Assembly: GCA_963922205.1 (NCBI GenBank)
Contig: CAWUHX010000361.1
Span: 62,001 to 126,000 of the forward strand
Direction of reading: 5' to 3'
From: Romanomermis culicivorax
Taxonomy: Eukaryota; Nematoda; Enoplea; Mermithida; Mermithidae
Length of the DNA stretch: 64,000 nt
In this document: positions 24,001-35,080 of the stretch, piece by piece
Layout: every line of letters starts with the position of its first letter
Position numbering within the stretch: the first letter of the stretch is position 1
Notes under the pieces: generated by a model
Databases searched by the model: none
What the model was told of the DNA's origin: nothing
The model's input: only the letters and a program-made list of their open reading frames with translations
Position numbers and translations under genes: made by a program

Positions 24001-27000
24001 GGCCAGAAGATTTGAGCGTATAGAACAGTTGGTGCAGTTGGATAAACATCTTTTGTATACGGTAAGCTTTTTTTATCGATTTGCATGAAAATCGGAACCA
24101 ATAGAGACCGGAAACTCTGAGATTGTCTTCGGTTAATAAATATGAGCTCGTCGTCTTGATAGTATATGATCTTATCATCTTGTGCTAGACATCCGGTTAT
24201 AAAAATTGTCTGGGATAAAGAGAAACGAAATGGAAAATTATGCGTTTTCGTCGGAAATGATTCGAGCGATGCATTTTGGCTTATTTTTTGAAGAAATAGT
24301 TGATTTACGAAACGATATTTGAGATCTTGTTGCTGCTGTAAAGAAATAGATTAGTAATGATTCGGAGCCAGAGTGTCTAAAAAGGCCTATATTTTCAAAA
24401 TAATCCTTTACTTGGCAAATTTCAGCTGCAAACATTTATATTTTTCCCTGATTATATAAACCCTTTGTAATTTTCTTTAAACGAGATGAAGATACGTAAA
24501 TTTTCAAAAAATAAATTCTGTCCGTTAAAAATAAGATGGATGATTTGCAAGGAAAACAAAAAATTCTCATCCAGTCTACTAAATTTGTGTTGTTTCAAAC
24601 GCCCTTCAAGGTAGGGATGCAAGGGGTAGTGCATACCCGGACAACTATTATCGGTTATCTGATGCCGGGTAGCTCAAAAGAAGTTGGCTGCTTCCCCAAT
24701 AGTTGTGGTGATTGTTGAGCGAAATGAGGGTAGGGAACCATATATATAGTACATCTATCGAAAATTGGAAAAATTTGATTTTCAAGCTTATTTCAGAGTC
24801 TAAACTTTTTTAGGACATAACAATGTATCCAGTGAACCTGGAAAACGATAAAATTCAGGAGAAAAGACTACTGTGAGACCAACGATCCAGGGGTATAATA
24901 GGCTTGAATTTCATCTCTGCAGCTACAGATAAGTTCTCGGTGCGTAGCGCTTGACAAAGTTTCTGAACTCAGATTCGGCAAAGTATAGTTACAAAAAAAC
25001 TTGGTCAGCCCGATGTATCTGTCGTTAATTAATAATGTAATGAGAGGAAAATACTAATTTTCACTGAACATTGAAAAGGAATCTAAAATTATTGATTAAA
25101 AAGTGAAATAATATATTTTAGATGATGAAAACTATAAAAGGTTAACGAATAAGTAAGGTAGTCATGCTAACAGTCGCGCTTGAGCTTATTAAAGTCAATT
25201 CTAATTTAATATTTTAAGATTTTGTCCTTCTAAAGTGGAATTTTTTGCGTTTCGGTTTAGTAAATACGTCGCTGGTTGAACCCATTGCTTTTCCTCCATA
25301 CTGTTTCCTATTTTATTTTTACGTACCTTGGGGGCAGGTTTGAGGGGTCCTGACCCCTCAAACATACCCATTTCGATTGACTCTCAGCAGATTCTCGCTG
25401 ACACCCATCAGATTTGACACACCGAAAATGATCGAGAAGATGATGAAGGAAAACGACGGACAGATAAGAAGAGAAAGTCGTCATAAGAATGAAAATGATA
25501 CTGTCTTTCAACGATTTTTCAAAAGAAACCATACATGATTCCTAAGAAGTAAAATTAGGACTTGTAAAAGTGCTTATCTAGCAAATATTTCCACATATTC
25601 CGCTAAATCTATGTTAAAAATATCTTGCTTGGGCGATGTGCATGTATAGTTACTAGGGATGGGCCGAATCGACTTTTTTGGCAACAGCGGATCCGGATCC
25701 GGATCTTGAAAAATTTGGTTCAGCGGATCCGGATCCGGATCTTGAGGAACAGATTTGAGCGGATCCGGGTCGGATCCGGATCTTTCAATAAGTATATGTA
25801 CAATGTCTAATTTGTCTAAAATTGAGTTGTATGAATTTATATTCATTGGTGTCAATAGATTATTAATGACTGAGGTGTTCGTTTATTGAGATAGTTAACA
25901 TGTACAAATTAGTAATTTTTATTCATTAAATTGTATTCATGCTTAGATAAATATTGGTTTCATCAGAAAGGAAATAAATAGAAATGGAAACTTTTTTCAG
26001 AAATTATGGATTCAAGTTCTTCTTTAACTAGCAGAGTGTGGGACTACTTCATAGTGCCCCCAGATGATGAAGAAAAGGCAAAGTGCAATAAATGCAGAAT
26101 ACAATTATCCAGAAACGGTCGTGCTACTGAATGTCAGAGAAAACATTTGGAGAGGAAACATATGGCAATATATAAGCAGTTTGCGACTAAATAAAAACAA
26201 GATAATGAAAATAGAGGTAATTGTGGAACAAATTGCTACTAGTATAGGAATGTTAAAGAATTAATTTTTGTGTTTTCTTTGAAGATAGCCAAAAAATGAA
26301 CCTAGCAACTCAAAAACCAAATTAGAGCATGAACTTAAATCTCAAACGTCTCTGGAATTGCTTCATGCAGAAAGTATACTTGAATTAGCACCAGCGAAAA
26401 GTGTCCCCTATGAACAGCTATTCAGTGGTGCTGATCAAATTTATTATCCTACCAAAAATCGTTTGAAGGGTGATACTGTTGAAAAATTACTGTTTCTCAA
26501 GTATAATTTTGCTACCATTGCAGTGATTTTTTTACACAAGCCTGTTTGTACCTGTACAAAGATCGGCCAAAAAGTCTTTGTATGAAGAAATTTTTTTATA
26601 CACTGAAAAAACCATGATCTAGCACTCGATTTCCCGTCCTCCATAATCATCTTACAAATTAAGAAAGTATACTTATAACTTCCATAAATCTGAAAAACTT
26701 CGAGTTAAACACTAAATTTCTGAAAATTAGTTCCACGATGCTTCTCAATTCAAACTCGGCTTCATGTTTAAAATTACAGTTGCAAAAAAGTTGGAAAAAT
26801 AGATTTTGACGTTCTGAAATGGACCAAAATTCGCCTTTTCCATACAGGAGGACCGCCAACATTTTTTCCTTTACTGGAAATTTTTTCTCCAGAAAGCACG
26901 ATTTGTAGAAAAATAGTATCGCAAAGAATTATAAAATCCGGCGCGAAGCGCCGGAAAATTTTCTGTGTTTTCTAATACTGCAAAATTTTATGTGAATAAT

Positions 27001-28615
27001 AATGAATAAAGATCCGATTATGACCGGATCTTAATCATTGACAAAAAATCTGGTTTAGCGGATCCGGATCCTAAAATTTAGGTGGATATCCTCGGATCCG
27101 GATACCCGGCCCATCCCTAATAGTTACAGTAGTATTAAAAGCATTTAAACGAGTATTTTAGGAAGATGGGCCCAAAAAGTTGGCGTTAGTCAGCTCAAAT
27201 CGTTGGATAGTTAAAGAAGAAAATGTAACCGAACTCGAGAACGCTTTGAAAGACAGCGCCAAATGTCGTCCACGCCGTATGACTTTAATTTTGCTGACCG
27301 ATCTTCTTTTGGTGTGCATTCCCGTCAACGAATCGTGCGCCAATGATTCTTGTTCGCTCGACCAGAAATGCCCGGGCACCAAATTTTTAGTCAAAGATAT
27401 TTGTCGGCGTCAATTTCTCGCCGTTGGAAAACTACCGGACAATATTCAGTTGTCGTCCAATTTGCATAAATTAGCACCGTCTTCGTCGCATTTATTTTCT
27501 TTGACGTTGATGACCAATTTCAAAAATAAACAGAAAGAAATTATATTTCTAGTCGAAAATGAACGCAAATGTCAGGAATGGTTGAAAGTTCTAAACGGAA
27601 CTTTTACAAAGAAGAAAAGTGACGAAGAAGACGACAATGAAGAAAATGGCGAAAAAATTTACGAAATTTGGGACTGCCCACGAGCTCAAGTGATTGATTC
27701 GCCGCTTAAAAACATTGAAAAATGGTCGAACGAAGAATTCTTAGACGTTGAATTGAATGATTTGATTGATATTCTGAAGAAAAAGTCAAATGGTAAGAAA
27801 ATAAACATCCCGTCTGGATAATAGTGCATTATAGTATGTTTAGTACTTTTTTTGATACTGAATACTGGCGGCAGTTGACTGATGAAATAATTTTTTTGAT
27901 CTAAAATTTTCGTTTGTACTCTGGACCGTTTCGTTTGTACATACAAAAAAAACTTTGAAAGCAAGTACTATTCCATATTGTAAGATTTTCTGCTGAACCG
28001 TATGTCGCAACAGACTGTAAATTTGTGAGCATACTTGACTAACACTTGGAAATTTTTTGGGTGGAAAGTCGTACTGCAAAAGCTTTGAATGAACGCTTTT
28101 GACAATATAACTGATTTTTGTCATTTTTCAATTTAGAAGCATTCTAAAAAGCTGACTATGAGTTAGAAAATTATGATATGGAGAGTTAAAATTTGTTATA
28201 CAAATTTCTCCACAATATCATGCTCAAATTTCTTTCTGTCGTATTTTACGTTTTTATGAATTTTTAGGCCTAATTTATGGTCAAAAGGTATCCGATGGTA
28301 AGTCTGGTTGGTTACCGGCTAACTGCATTCAAGAAGTTATGAGCGACCACGTAAAAGCTAGGAATTACAGGTAAATTTCTCTGGTTTGGCTGATGATTTT
28401 CCTCTCCATCCCGATGACATCATATTTACATATTTTTATTAGATTCTCTTTATGTATTTTATTTATTTTCTTTCAATTATAGAGAAAGATTAAAATTTAT
28501 GCAACGAGCAGAACAAGAAATCCGTAACCATAAATTGATGTCAATTTCATCTTCTGGAACATTGAAACGACGAAGTATAGTCGGCTTGAATAAATTGTTG
28601 ACGTTTAATTTTTAA
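18006..28615 (+). CDS. Ephexin-like Rho guanine nucleotide exchange factor (DH-PH-SH3)
   Basis: Ten exons join with matching phases: 18006-18637, 20079-20454, 20598-21044, 21585-21992, 22411-22646, 22761-22913, 23650-24061, 27162-27792, 28268-28370 and 28483-28615; 1176 residues. Ephexins (ARHGEF16/19/26/NGEF group) load GTP on Rho-family GTPases, often downstream of Eph receptors, to control actin. Residues 1-480 are low complexity: PxxP runs at the start (PPPPLKPKPRIPPKP) that could bind SH3 domains, then Ser/Thr-rich stretches. EPLYQ and TLWCELPE mark the ephexin-specific linker. DH spans ~635-870 (SSDERKLQEANFEVVTSEAS, LMLPMQRITRYPLLL), PH ~890-1045 and SH3 ~1053-1120 (SDGKSGWLPANCIQEV). 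The last helices of DH are separated by an acidic insert of about 40 residues (near 23810-23915). The SH3 is split by an intron. Intron 7 (3.1 kb) houses a hAT element. Further 5' non-coding exons are possible. Confidence 0.92.
25338..25363. repeat. Perfect 12-bp-arm hairpin in intron 7
   Basis: GTTTGAGGGGTC and its exact reverse complement are separated by two bases. It lies in the large intron of the ephexin gene, about 300 bp before a hAT insertion. Function unknown; possibly the core of a small palindromic repeat. Confidence 0.7.
25654..27119 (+). mobile_element. BED-hAT element, copy C (internally deleted), intronic
   Basis: TAGGGATGGGCCG ends are flanked by an exact 8-bp duplication, ATAGTTAC (25646-25653 and 27120-27127). 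It is shorter than copies A and B because part of the right-hand CGGATCC array is missing. It lies in the same orientation as the host gene, and its right end is only 42 bp before the PH-domain exon, so it forms part of the region that defines that exon's branch point and acceptor. Confidence 0.92.
26006..26194 (+). CDS. BED-type zinc finger peptide (hAT transposase N terminus), copy C
   Basis: A 62-codon frame nearly the same as that of copy B, with CNKC and HLERKH zinc ligands intact. It is within the ephexin intron on the same strand, so it would be carried in the pre-mRNA. No catalytic domain follows; a C-terminal hAT fragment (VEKLLFLKYN) appears near 26480-26510. Confidence 0.6.
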   Translation: MDSSSSLTSRVWDYFIVPPDDEEKAKCNKCRIQLSRNGRATECQRKHLERKHMAIYKQFATK

Positions 28616-29179
28616 GAAAGGTCTTACCTTTTGTACGCATACTTTAGTCAAAACGTGGTTTTTATTTCCTTGCTTTACAGTCCCAATTCTTTGATTATCG
28701 CTTTTTATCCCGATACTTTCGAAATTGTTTGTACTGCCAGTGCATTTTGTATAAATGTTGTTCTCGTGCAATGAGCTCAAATCTTTTTATCGTTGTGCGT
28801 TTTTGTGATGTATGTGTTTAAAAAAAATCCATGTTTTTATTCTAAAACCAAATGACTATCGATTCGCTTTTTCATGTGGAATCCTTGGTTTTGTGTTTTA
28901 TTTGTCTGCAAAAAATACAAGTTGGTATAAGTACACAAATAACATTTTGATGATGTTCATTACTGTATTGAGGAGTATGAAATTACAAGCGTCACAGCGT
29001 AAAGCCATCAATACAGTAACTTTGATTTTCTAGATCCCATATAACAAACTTTTAAACTTCATTCTCAAGTTCGAATCTGAACAGAAATATTAGAACATTG
29101 TCTGGAGTATTGACTCCAACAAATCTGCAATGGCGGTGCTGAGCAAAAGTCCTCTGTGCTCTGGGTTTCATCTGGGAAT
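28616..29179. other. 3' flank of the ephexin gene
   Basis: No gene seen. A 60-bp mini-inverted repeat (TTACTGTATTGA at 28960-28971 and its complement at 29008-29019) carries an internal GCGTCACAGCGTAAAGCCAT that recurs inverted near 33440-33475. Confidence 0.45.
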
Positions 29180-29402
29180 CATACCTGTAGTTGGGGGGGA
29201 CCCCCCCTCAACTTGGCCAACCTTGTACCCAAAATCATCCAATCCCCCCCCCCCCAATTTGGAAAAAATTAAAAAAAATTTGCAAAAAAGTGTATATTTT
29301 TTGGCCATCTTTGGGAAAAATTTCGACTTTTTTCGACCCCCCAAATTTCTGATTTACCCCCCCCCCCCCCCCCACCAACTGGTCGGAGGTTTTACAGGTA
29401 TG
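29180..29402. mobile_element. CATACCTGTA-family MITE with exact 8-bp TSD
   Basis: Ends CATACCTGTA and TACAGGTATG; target duplication CTGGGAAT at 29172-29179 and 29403-29410. 223 bp with C runs of up to about 17 bases. Central part reads AAATTTGCAAAAAAGTGTAT. Nearly the same sequence as the copy at 36156. Confidence 0.92.
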
Positions 29403-29410
29403 CTGGGAAT

Positions 29411-30285
29411 GAAATAAAACTTGGGGTTGAAACGGGATAAAGTATATGTTCATCGGAAGATGGAGCCCTGAAAAATTTCAGGCATTATTTTTTTCCGCCG
29501 GCCTTGAAAAGGGTTGAAATTTATTTCCCCAAGTCGTTTTTTCGCTTTAAAATACTCATAGTGAATTATAATGATCTGTTCCAATCATTCTAACATTTTT
29601 AGAGCAATTAATTCATTGAAATTGAATAAGAATTGAAGTTTTAGAGTTTGATTGAAGTTACGAGCATTGTGAAACAAATTCTCCAGCAAACTATCCAAGG
29701 GCATAATAATGACTTTGAATTTGTGAAATCGACCGTCAAGTCTTTTTGATGAAAAGTGGGGGCCCAAAAACCTGTTTATATCTTTGCGGCGCTTGGCGCC
29801 GGAAAAATTTTTTCGGGTATTGACATTCTGCAACGCTGGAAAATCAATTATTCAAATATTTATTTCAAAAATCCTTGTGGCCACGATCAGCTTTTATGTA
29901 GAACAAAAATTTCGGTGGAACCTGGGAACACATCGTGTGATAACTCAACATTTACAAGATCAAACTTCAATTAAGTGAATTCTTACGAATTAAGTAGAAT
30001 GCATAATGACATTGGACATGCGGGAACAATGTCTTCAAGTTTTTATGTATATTATTTATCTAAAGTTCGATTTTTTGATTACATTTTGATGACAGAACTA
30101 ACTCACGTTATTCTGGAGTTCACAAATGTTCGCTACCATGTTTATTTGCTTTTGAACATTTCAAGCAGGCCCATACCCAGGCATTTTTTTCAGGGGGCGA
30201 CTTTGAACATTTTTTTAAATAGATGAAACTCGACATGGTGAGGTTGCGTAGCTCCTGAATGTCGTGCTGATAGGTTCAGAATGGC
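29411..30285. other. Repeat-derived intergenic DNA
   Basis: No gene that I can support. A GGCGC-TTG-GCGCC hairpin at 29788-29800 is followed by GGAAAAATTTTTTCGGGTATTG, similar to the sequence after the hairpin at 35572, so an unnamed repeat family is present. Confidence 0.4.
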
Positions 30286-32086
30286 GTGCCTAAAAGCCTC
30301 ATGGTGGGGTTTAGAGCGGAGCTCCAGAATAAATCAATTTTAGCTACTTTAAGATCGAAAAATCATGATCTAAGATTGACGATAAAGTCAGTTCATACCA
30401 CTGCTTGCCAGTTTGATTTTTTTAATCATTATATTAACGTCTGGCCCTCTTTATCTTTCGATGTTGTTAATTCTCCCAGTTTGCACACTTTCAAAGAAAA
30501 AATTAAACTTCTGAACTTCGATAATCGAACTGAGGGGTGGATGTAAGTTGCTACTTTTCAAGTAACCTTTGCACCCTATTGCTGCATGATTCACTCGTTT
30601 CCTAAAATATCTAAATAATTTGCGAGTCGATTTACAATTCTTATTATTCATACGACATTCAGGATTGGCAATGCTTTGGTTTTTTGGTTTAAAAAAAACA
30701 AAAAAATTGGAAAATCTCTGGTTTTTTGGTTTTTTTGGTTTTTTCCAGAATCATTGGAAAACTGTTTTTTCACATTAGTCAATCTTCTAGGCATGTGATA
30801 GTGTCTATTTAAATCAACAAAACAATTAATTCAGTTGAAATGAGTTACTACAAAGTAGAAAAAAGTCGTATTTTTATTATAAATTTCGTTCACAAAAGAC
30901 GTGATATAAATCAATCAATATTCTTTGTATCCATCTTACAAGCACACATTTAGTGAGTTGAGTTTGCTATAATTTGCTCACAAAAAAATGAGATGCCTGC
31001 TAAATCTTTCGCAGAGTGTGGTCTGACCATACAGGGTGACATCCATTGATCCATATCATCATCAACATTTTGTAAAATATGACTGAGGTTAATATCCTGA
31101 ATTTTTTTTACGGTAAACTTTTCAGTTTTCTTGGCTCGAAATTTCAAAATATAAATGAAACAACAATAATAAAATTTTATACAGGTCATTTAAGCATACT
31201 GTAGGTTAACAAAAAGAAGAGCTTTTGAGTGGCTCATTTTTATGTGACTTGACGTCACTACTAAGTAGAAAAAAATCGTACAAAAATGAGTATCTAATGC
31301 AAGTGAGAATAGTATATATAATAAGACCCATTTTCTGTAGTTATAGCTCACAGACAGGTTTGAAAAGCAAAAATTTGGAAGCATCTGAAATGTTTATGTG
31401 TGACTTTCAACTGAAATTTGTAATATTAATAACATATGTAATAATCCATCAATTTAAAATTCTCTTATCGAAAACGGTATACTTAAAAGTTGTGTCATTT
31501 CAGCTTTCCTGTGCACATGTGTATATATGTGATGCATTGATAAAATTCAGTGGTTGATTTATGAGTTCTGATTACGTACATTGCATTTCCCTTTATTTGT
31601 ATTTTTTCTTATTTTCCTTGCATTTGCCCTTTACATATCGCATGCTCTGTTCTATTTTCCCTTTTCTCACGTTCTTTACTAATCTTCCATTCTTATGTAC
31701 ATGCTATTACTGTATTTCTATTGCTATAATAGAGATCTCCTATAGCATAAAATAACGACACTTCCGATAAGATTAATACTTCTAGCTGCCAATTTAAGGC
31801 TCCCTAAATAATCTTAGATGATAGAGGGAGCTTCCAGTAGTTTTTTACATAGTCATTTTGATATACCGAACATTTTGAAGAATTGAACCAGAAAAAAACA
31901 CTAATAAACCATAGAAAAACAAAAAAAAAACCATAAAAAACACTAAAAATCAAATAAACAAAAAACTAAAATTTCTAAAGTTTGGTTTTTGCCAACCCTG
32001 ACGACATTATATTATGTATTTTATTTTGCATTTCTCTTTTCATTTTGTATTGTGTAACAGCAATAAATATTTTTCATTTCATTTCA
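30286..32086 (+). mobile_element. 3' end of a non-LTR retrotransposon (LINE), split by a hAT element
   Basis: The frame 30286-30546 ends in FFNHYINVWPSLSFDVVNSP followed by SLHTFKEKIKLL, the typical C-terminal tail of CR1/L2/Jockey-type LINE reverse transcriptases. After the hAT insertion (30660-32000) the sequence resumes and ends in GTAACAGCAATAAATATTTTTC and a TTTCA-repeat tail, a common LINE 3' end. Only the last ~0.5 kb of the LINE remains, so it is 5'-truncated and inactive. Confidence 0.6.
30660..32000. mobile_element. hAT-like non-autonomous element (CAGG-TTGGCAA ends)
   Basis: Ends CAGGATTGGCAA and TTGCCAACCCTG are flanked by an exact 8-bp duplication, ACGACATT (30652-30659 and 32001-32008). 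1341 bp. GGTTTTTTGGTTT runs near the left end have CCAAAC/AAACC counterparts near the right. No transposase frame. A second, truncated copy lies at 36572-37122. Confidence 0.9.
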
Positions 32087-32491
32087 AAAATCTCCAAAAA
32101 TAGATAGTTAAAACATATAATTTAGACTACTCATGATCGAAATTTATTTTTGAATTGGTACTAACTAAACTATGAATAGAATTATCTATTCAAACTAAAC
32201 AAAGTGATATATACATCTATCACCTATTATTACATTCTGATAATCAAGCTGCACACCAATTTTTCCTCAAAGATTCTTTCCACATGAGAACCAAACTCTT
32301 CATGTGTATATTGTTTCAATTTTCTGGTTTTTATATTCTAAAATGCTGGAGAATGAATTTTCACTACATTTAAATGTAAATTAAAATCATACTAATAGAT
32401 AGTAATTTTGTTTCTCATTGTTTTAGAGCATAAAAATTTTCAAATTTTTATATATACTAAAATGCTGGGAAATGAATCATTGCAATAGACA
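32087..32491. other. AT-rich intergenic DNA
   Basis: No gene seen. TAAAATGCTGGRRAATGAAT occurs twice, about 120 bp apart (32338 and 32458), so part of this stretch is a short local duplication. Confidence 0.35.
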
Positions 32492-32660
32492 CATACCTGT
32501 AATTTGTTGGGGGTTGGGGGGGACCTACCCAACATACATGCACATAAAGGGGGTAAACCTGAACCCTGGAAAATTTTTGCTGTGCATGTCTGCTACCCAA
32601 CGTGGTCAACTCTATACCCAAAACCCCCAAACTCAGAAAATTAGGAAAAAGTACTTTTTT
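32492..32660. repeat. Broken CATACCTGTA-family MITE
   Basis: The left end CATACCTGTAATTTGTTGGGGG is followed by GGGGGGACCTACCC, as in intact members. The right terminal repeat and target duplication are missing, so the copy is truncated or rearranged. Confidence 0.5.
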
Positions 32661-32697
32661 GGGTTTTCGCATGTCTAAATTCAGTGTGATTTTTCAG

Positions 32698-33093
32698 CTG
32701 ATATGGATGATAATTGTATTGAAAAGTTTTCCAAATATGAGCATTTGATAACCAGCCCAGATATTCAGCAAAACAGGTGAGATTTTGGCCTACAGCCTGG
32801 TCGACTTTGTGAAGATGAAATGGTAAGTCTAGGGCAGAATGCCAACATCTCAGCCTCATTATGCTGTTAATAAAGTAAGGAAATCCACTTGTTACTCAAA
32901 TCAGTAACTCAATTTTACAAAATTCATTTCTTATAACATTTTGTACCTATACAGAACTGTAGACGGCTGTGAAAAGGCTTTTTCAGAACTCAGACAAAAA
33001 ATGGCGCTATCAAAAAACAAAACTGTTGTGCCAACTTTGGCCTACTTCACCAAACATATTTTGTTTGACAGTTTTTTGCTTGTAGGAGCATAA
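32698..33093 (+). CDS. Possible two-exon gene fragment of unknown function
   Basis: Two short frames are bounded by good splice signals and join in phase: 32698-32776 (acceptor TTTTTCAG, donor AG|GTGAGA) and 32955-33093 (acceptor CTATACAG), ending in TAA. The product reads like a real protein (DNCIEKFSKYEHLITSPDIQ, then CEKAFSELRQKMALSK). I do not recognise the family. The first exon opens with a partial codon, so upstream exons must exist or have been lost; the region upstream is full of transposons. A further in-phase segment after an acceptor at ~33151 could replace the last residues. It may be the 3' end of a gene or a remnant. Confidence 0.35.
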
Positions 33094-33492
33094 TTTTGCT
33101 AACATTGAGAAAAAGCTTGACATATGCATTAATCCTACACTTTTTCAGACTTTGAAGTCCCAAAAAGAAATTCACGATAGATCGATGTGATATCCTTGTC
33201 GAAGAATTAAAATATTTTTATCGCTGTTTCCATACTGTAATTGTTTTTGTGCACTATGCGCGTTGTATTTTCGTTGAGAACAGTCATTTTATTCTATAAT
33301 TTGCTTATATTTTATCAAATTCATAAAGCTTGTAAATGGAAGCCTTATTTACATATTAGTTAGCTTTTCAGTCACGTTCATGACATTATCATGATTTCAA
33401 AAGTAAGTTTGACGTTTTGCGTTTCTAACAGCAGTTTACTGTATTCATGGCTTTACGCTGTGACGCTTGTGTATGAAATTAAGCATCCGCGC

Positions 33493-34478
33493 CAGCGTTT
33501 TTTTTGTGCATGGACACGGACACAGTGTTTTTTGTGTGCCAAAACATGGTTTTTGGCACAAAAAAATTGGAATGGCACAAAAAATTTTGGGCGTTTGTGC
33601 CAATTGGCACAAATTTTCTGACTAGTCGAATGCCGAATTTCTTTGATTTTTAGCAGTGTTTTTTTTGTGCCAAGGGCCCAAGACATGGTTTTTGGCACAA
33701 AAAAATTTGGAATGGCACAAAAAATTTTGAGCGTTTGTGCCAATCGGCACAAAATTTTTGGCTGGTCAAACATTAAATTTCCTTAATGTTTGGACGTTTT
33801 AGGAGCTGAAAATGCAAAAATTTCTCGGCGCTCCGCGCCGAGTCAATGAATAATATTTCCTATTCAATTCATATATATTTGACCCCAACGCGAACGATTT
33901 CTCTTCGAACAGTGTATTAGTATCGTTGCAGCAAACTTTATGGGCTGTCAATGACTGATGAATGAGAAGAAGTTCTGAATATTCTCTGTTAATTGATCGG
34001 CATCGGATTCAAAACTGAAATTCTTACTTTTTGTGTTTGATTGATTCAAATAGAAAAATCGATATCGTTGGTAATGGTACAATATTTCGACCCAGAATTT
34101 ACACAATTTTCGACTTTATTTTCTCTTATAGATAATTCATATTCGTAGTCGAAAATCGAATCGATTTGAACTCCCTGAACATTTGGAGTTATGTAAATTG
34201 TGTCATCAGCATTCCATTTGTTTTAGAGTCGTCGTGAACTATTTTCTTGCACAGTTTTTTTTATCTGACTGACATGGTTTAGCTGAAAAATAAGTTGGGC
34301 ACGATTTTTCCAAAAAATAATGAGTTTTAAACGGGCTTTTATCAAACTTTTGGCATAAATTTTTTCCGCGGTTTTCAGTATATTTCTAGTAAAAAAAATT
34401 TTTTGTGCCAGTGGCACAAATTTTTTTGGCCTCTTGTGCCAATTGGCACAAATGTCCGTGCACAAAAAAAAAAACGCT
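33493..34478. mobile_element. CAGCGTTTTTTT/GTGC hAT-like element
   Basis: The left end CAGCGTTTTTTTTGTGCATG and the right end, complement of CAGCGTTTTT...GTGCACGG, form inverted repeats of about 27 bp. It contains two tandem ~130-bp units, each starting CAGTGTTTTTT (33526 and 33654), and a GGCGC-TCC-GCGCC hairpin at 33827-33839. Flanking bases do not match, so there is no visible target duplication. The element relates to the split copy at 8268-12767 and to fragments near 37730-37795. Confidence 0.6.
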
Positions 34479-34852
34479 GATTTTTAGTCATTTTAGGGGC
34501 TGAAAACGCAAAATTTTCTCGACTTAAGTATAATATTAGTCAAGTGTCAGGAATTTGAAAGAGTTGTATTCGAATAGTAGATTTGTATGATCGCAACAAA
34601 CTTTGAGATTGTCAATGATTGAAAAATGAATTAGTTAACTTCCACTGTTCATTCAGTGTGATTGGAAACCGAAATTTTTATTTTTGGTGTTTGATTCGAA
34701 CAGAAAAATTTACCTTGATAGCACAATTTTTCAACGAAAAGTTTACGCGACGTGACTTCCGTTCTAGTTTTTTTCAGGAAAAATCATTATGGACATCCTT
34801 AATTTATTTACATCGGTGATAGGAATCATCCCATACACTGTTTTTTTTTCTT

Positions 34853-34990
34853 GAATGAATGAATGAATGAATGAATTTATTATTTGCATTAGAAAAAATA
34901 AACAACGATGACAGTCAATGGAAATAAATATAGTTTGAGCGGTAATTACAAGAAAAAAAATACAAAATTGATACTAATAGTAAACAAAAT
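34853..34990 (-). mobile_element. LINE 3' tail with (ATTC)n
   Basis: On the minus strand the sequence reads AATGCAAATAATAAATTCATTC and ends in six ATTC units (34853-34876), the usual form of a LINE 3' UTR with an AATAAA and a short repeat tail. No coding part remains. Confidence 0.45.
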
Positions 34991-35012
34991 GCGAAAAAAC
35001 CACATTAAAGAT

Positions 35013-35060
35013 GCGACGATATCGTCGCGATAGGCGAAAAATAATTTTCGCCTATCGCGA
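35013..35060. repeat. Double cruciform repeat
   Basis: A perfect 16-bp palindrome, GCGACGATATCGTCGC (35013-35028), overlaps a hairpin with 16-bp arms and a 4-base loop (35025-35060, arm TCGCGATAGGCGAAAA). Half of the second arm is repeated once more just downstream. Confidence 0.8.
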
Positions 35061-35080
35061 TAGGCGAAAAATAATTATAG

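Noticed and set aside
31190..31755. Frames of 64-110 residues inside the 1.34-kb hAT element
   Set aside because: No BED, RNase H-like or hAT C-terminal motif is present, and composition is hydrophobic and low complexity; the element appears non-autonomous.
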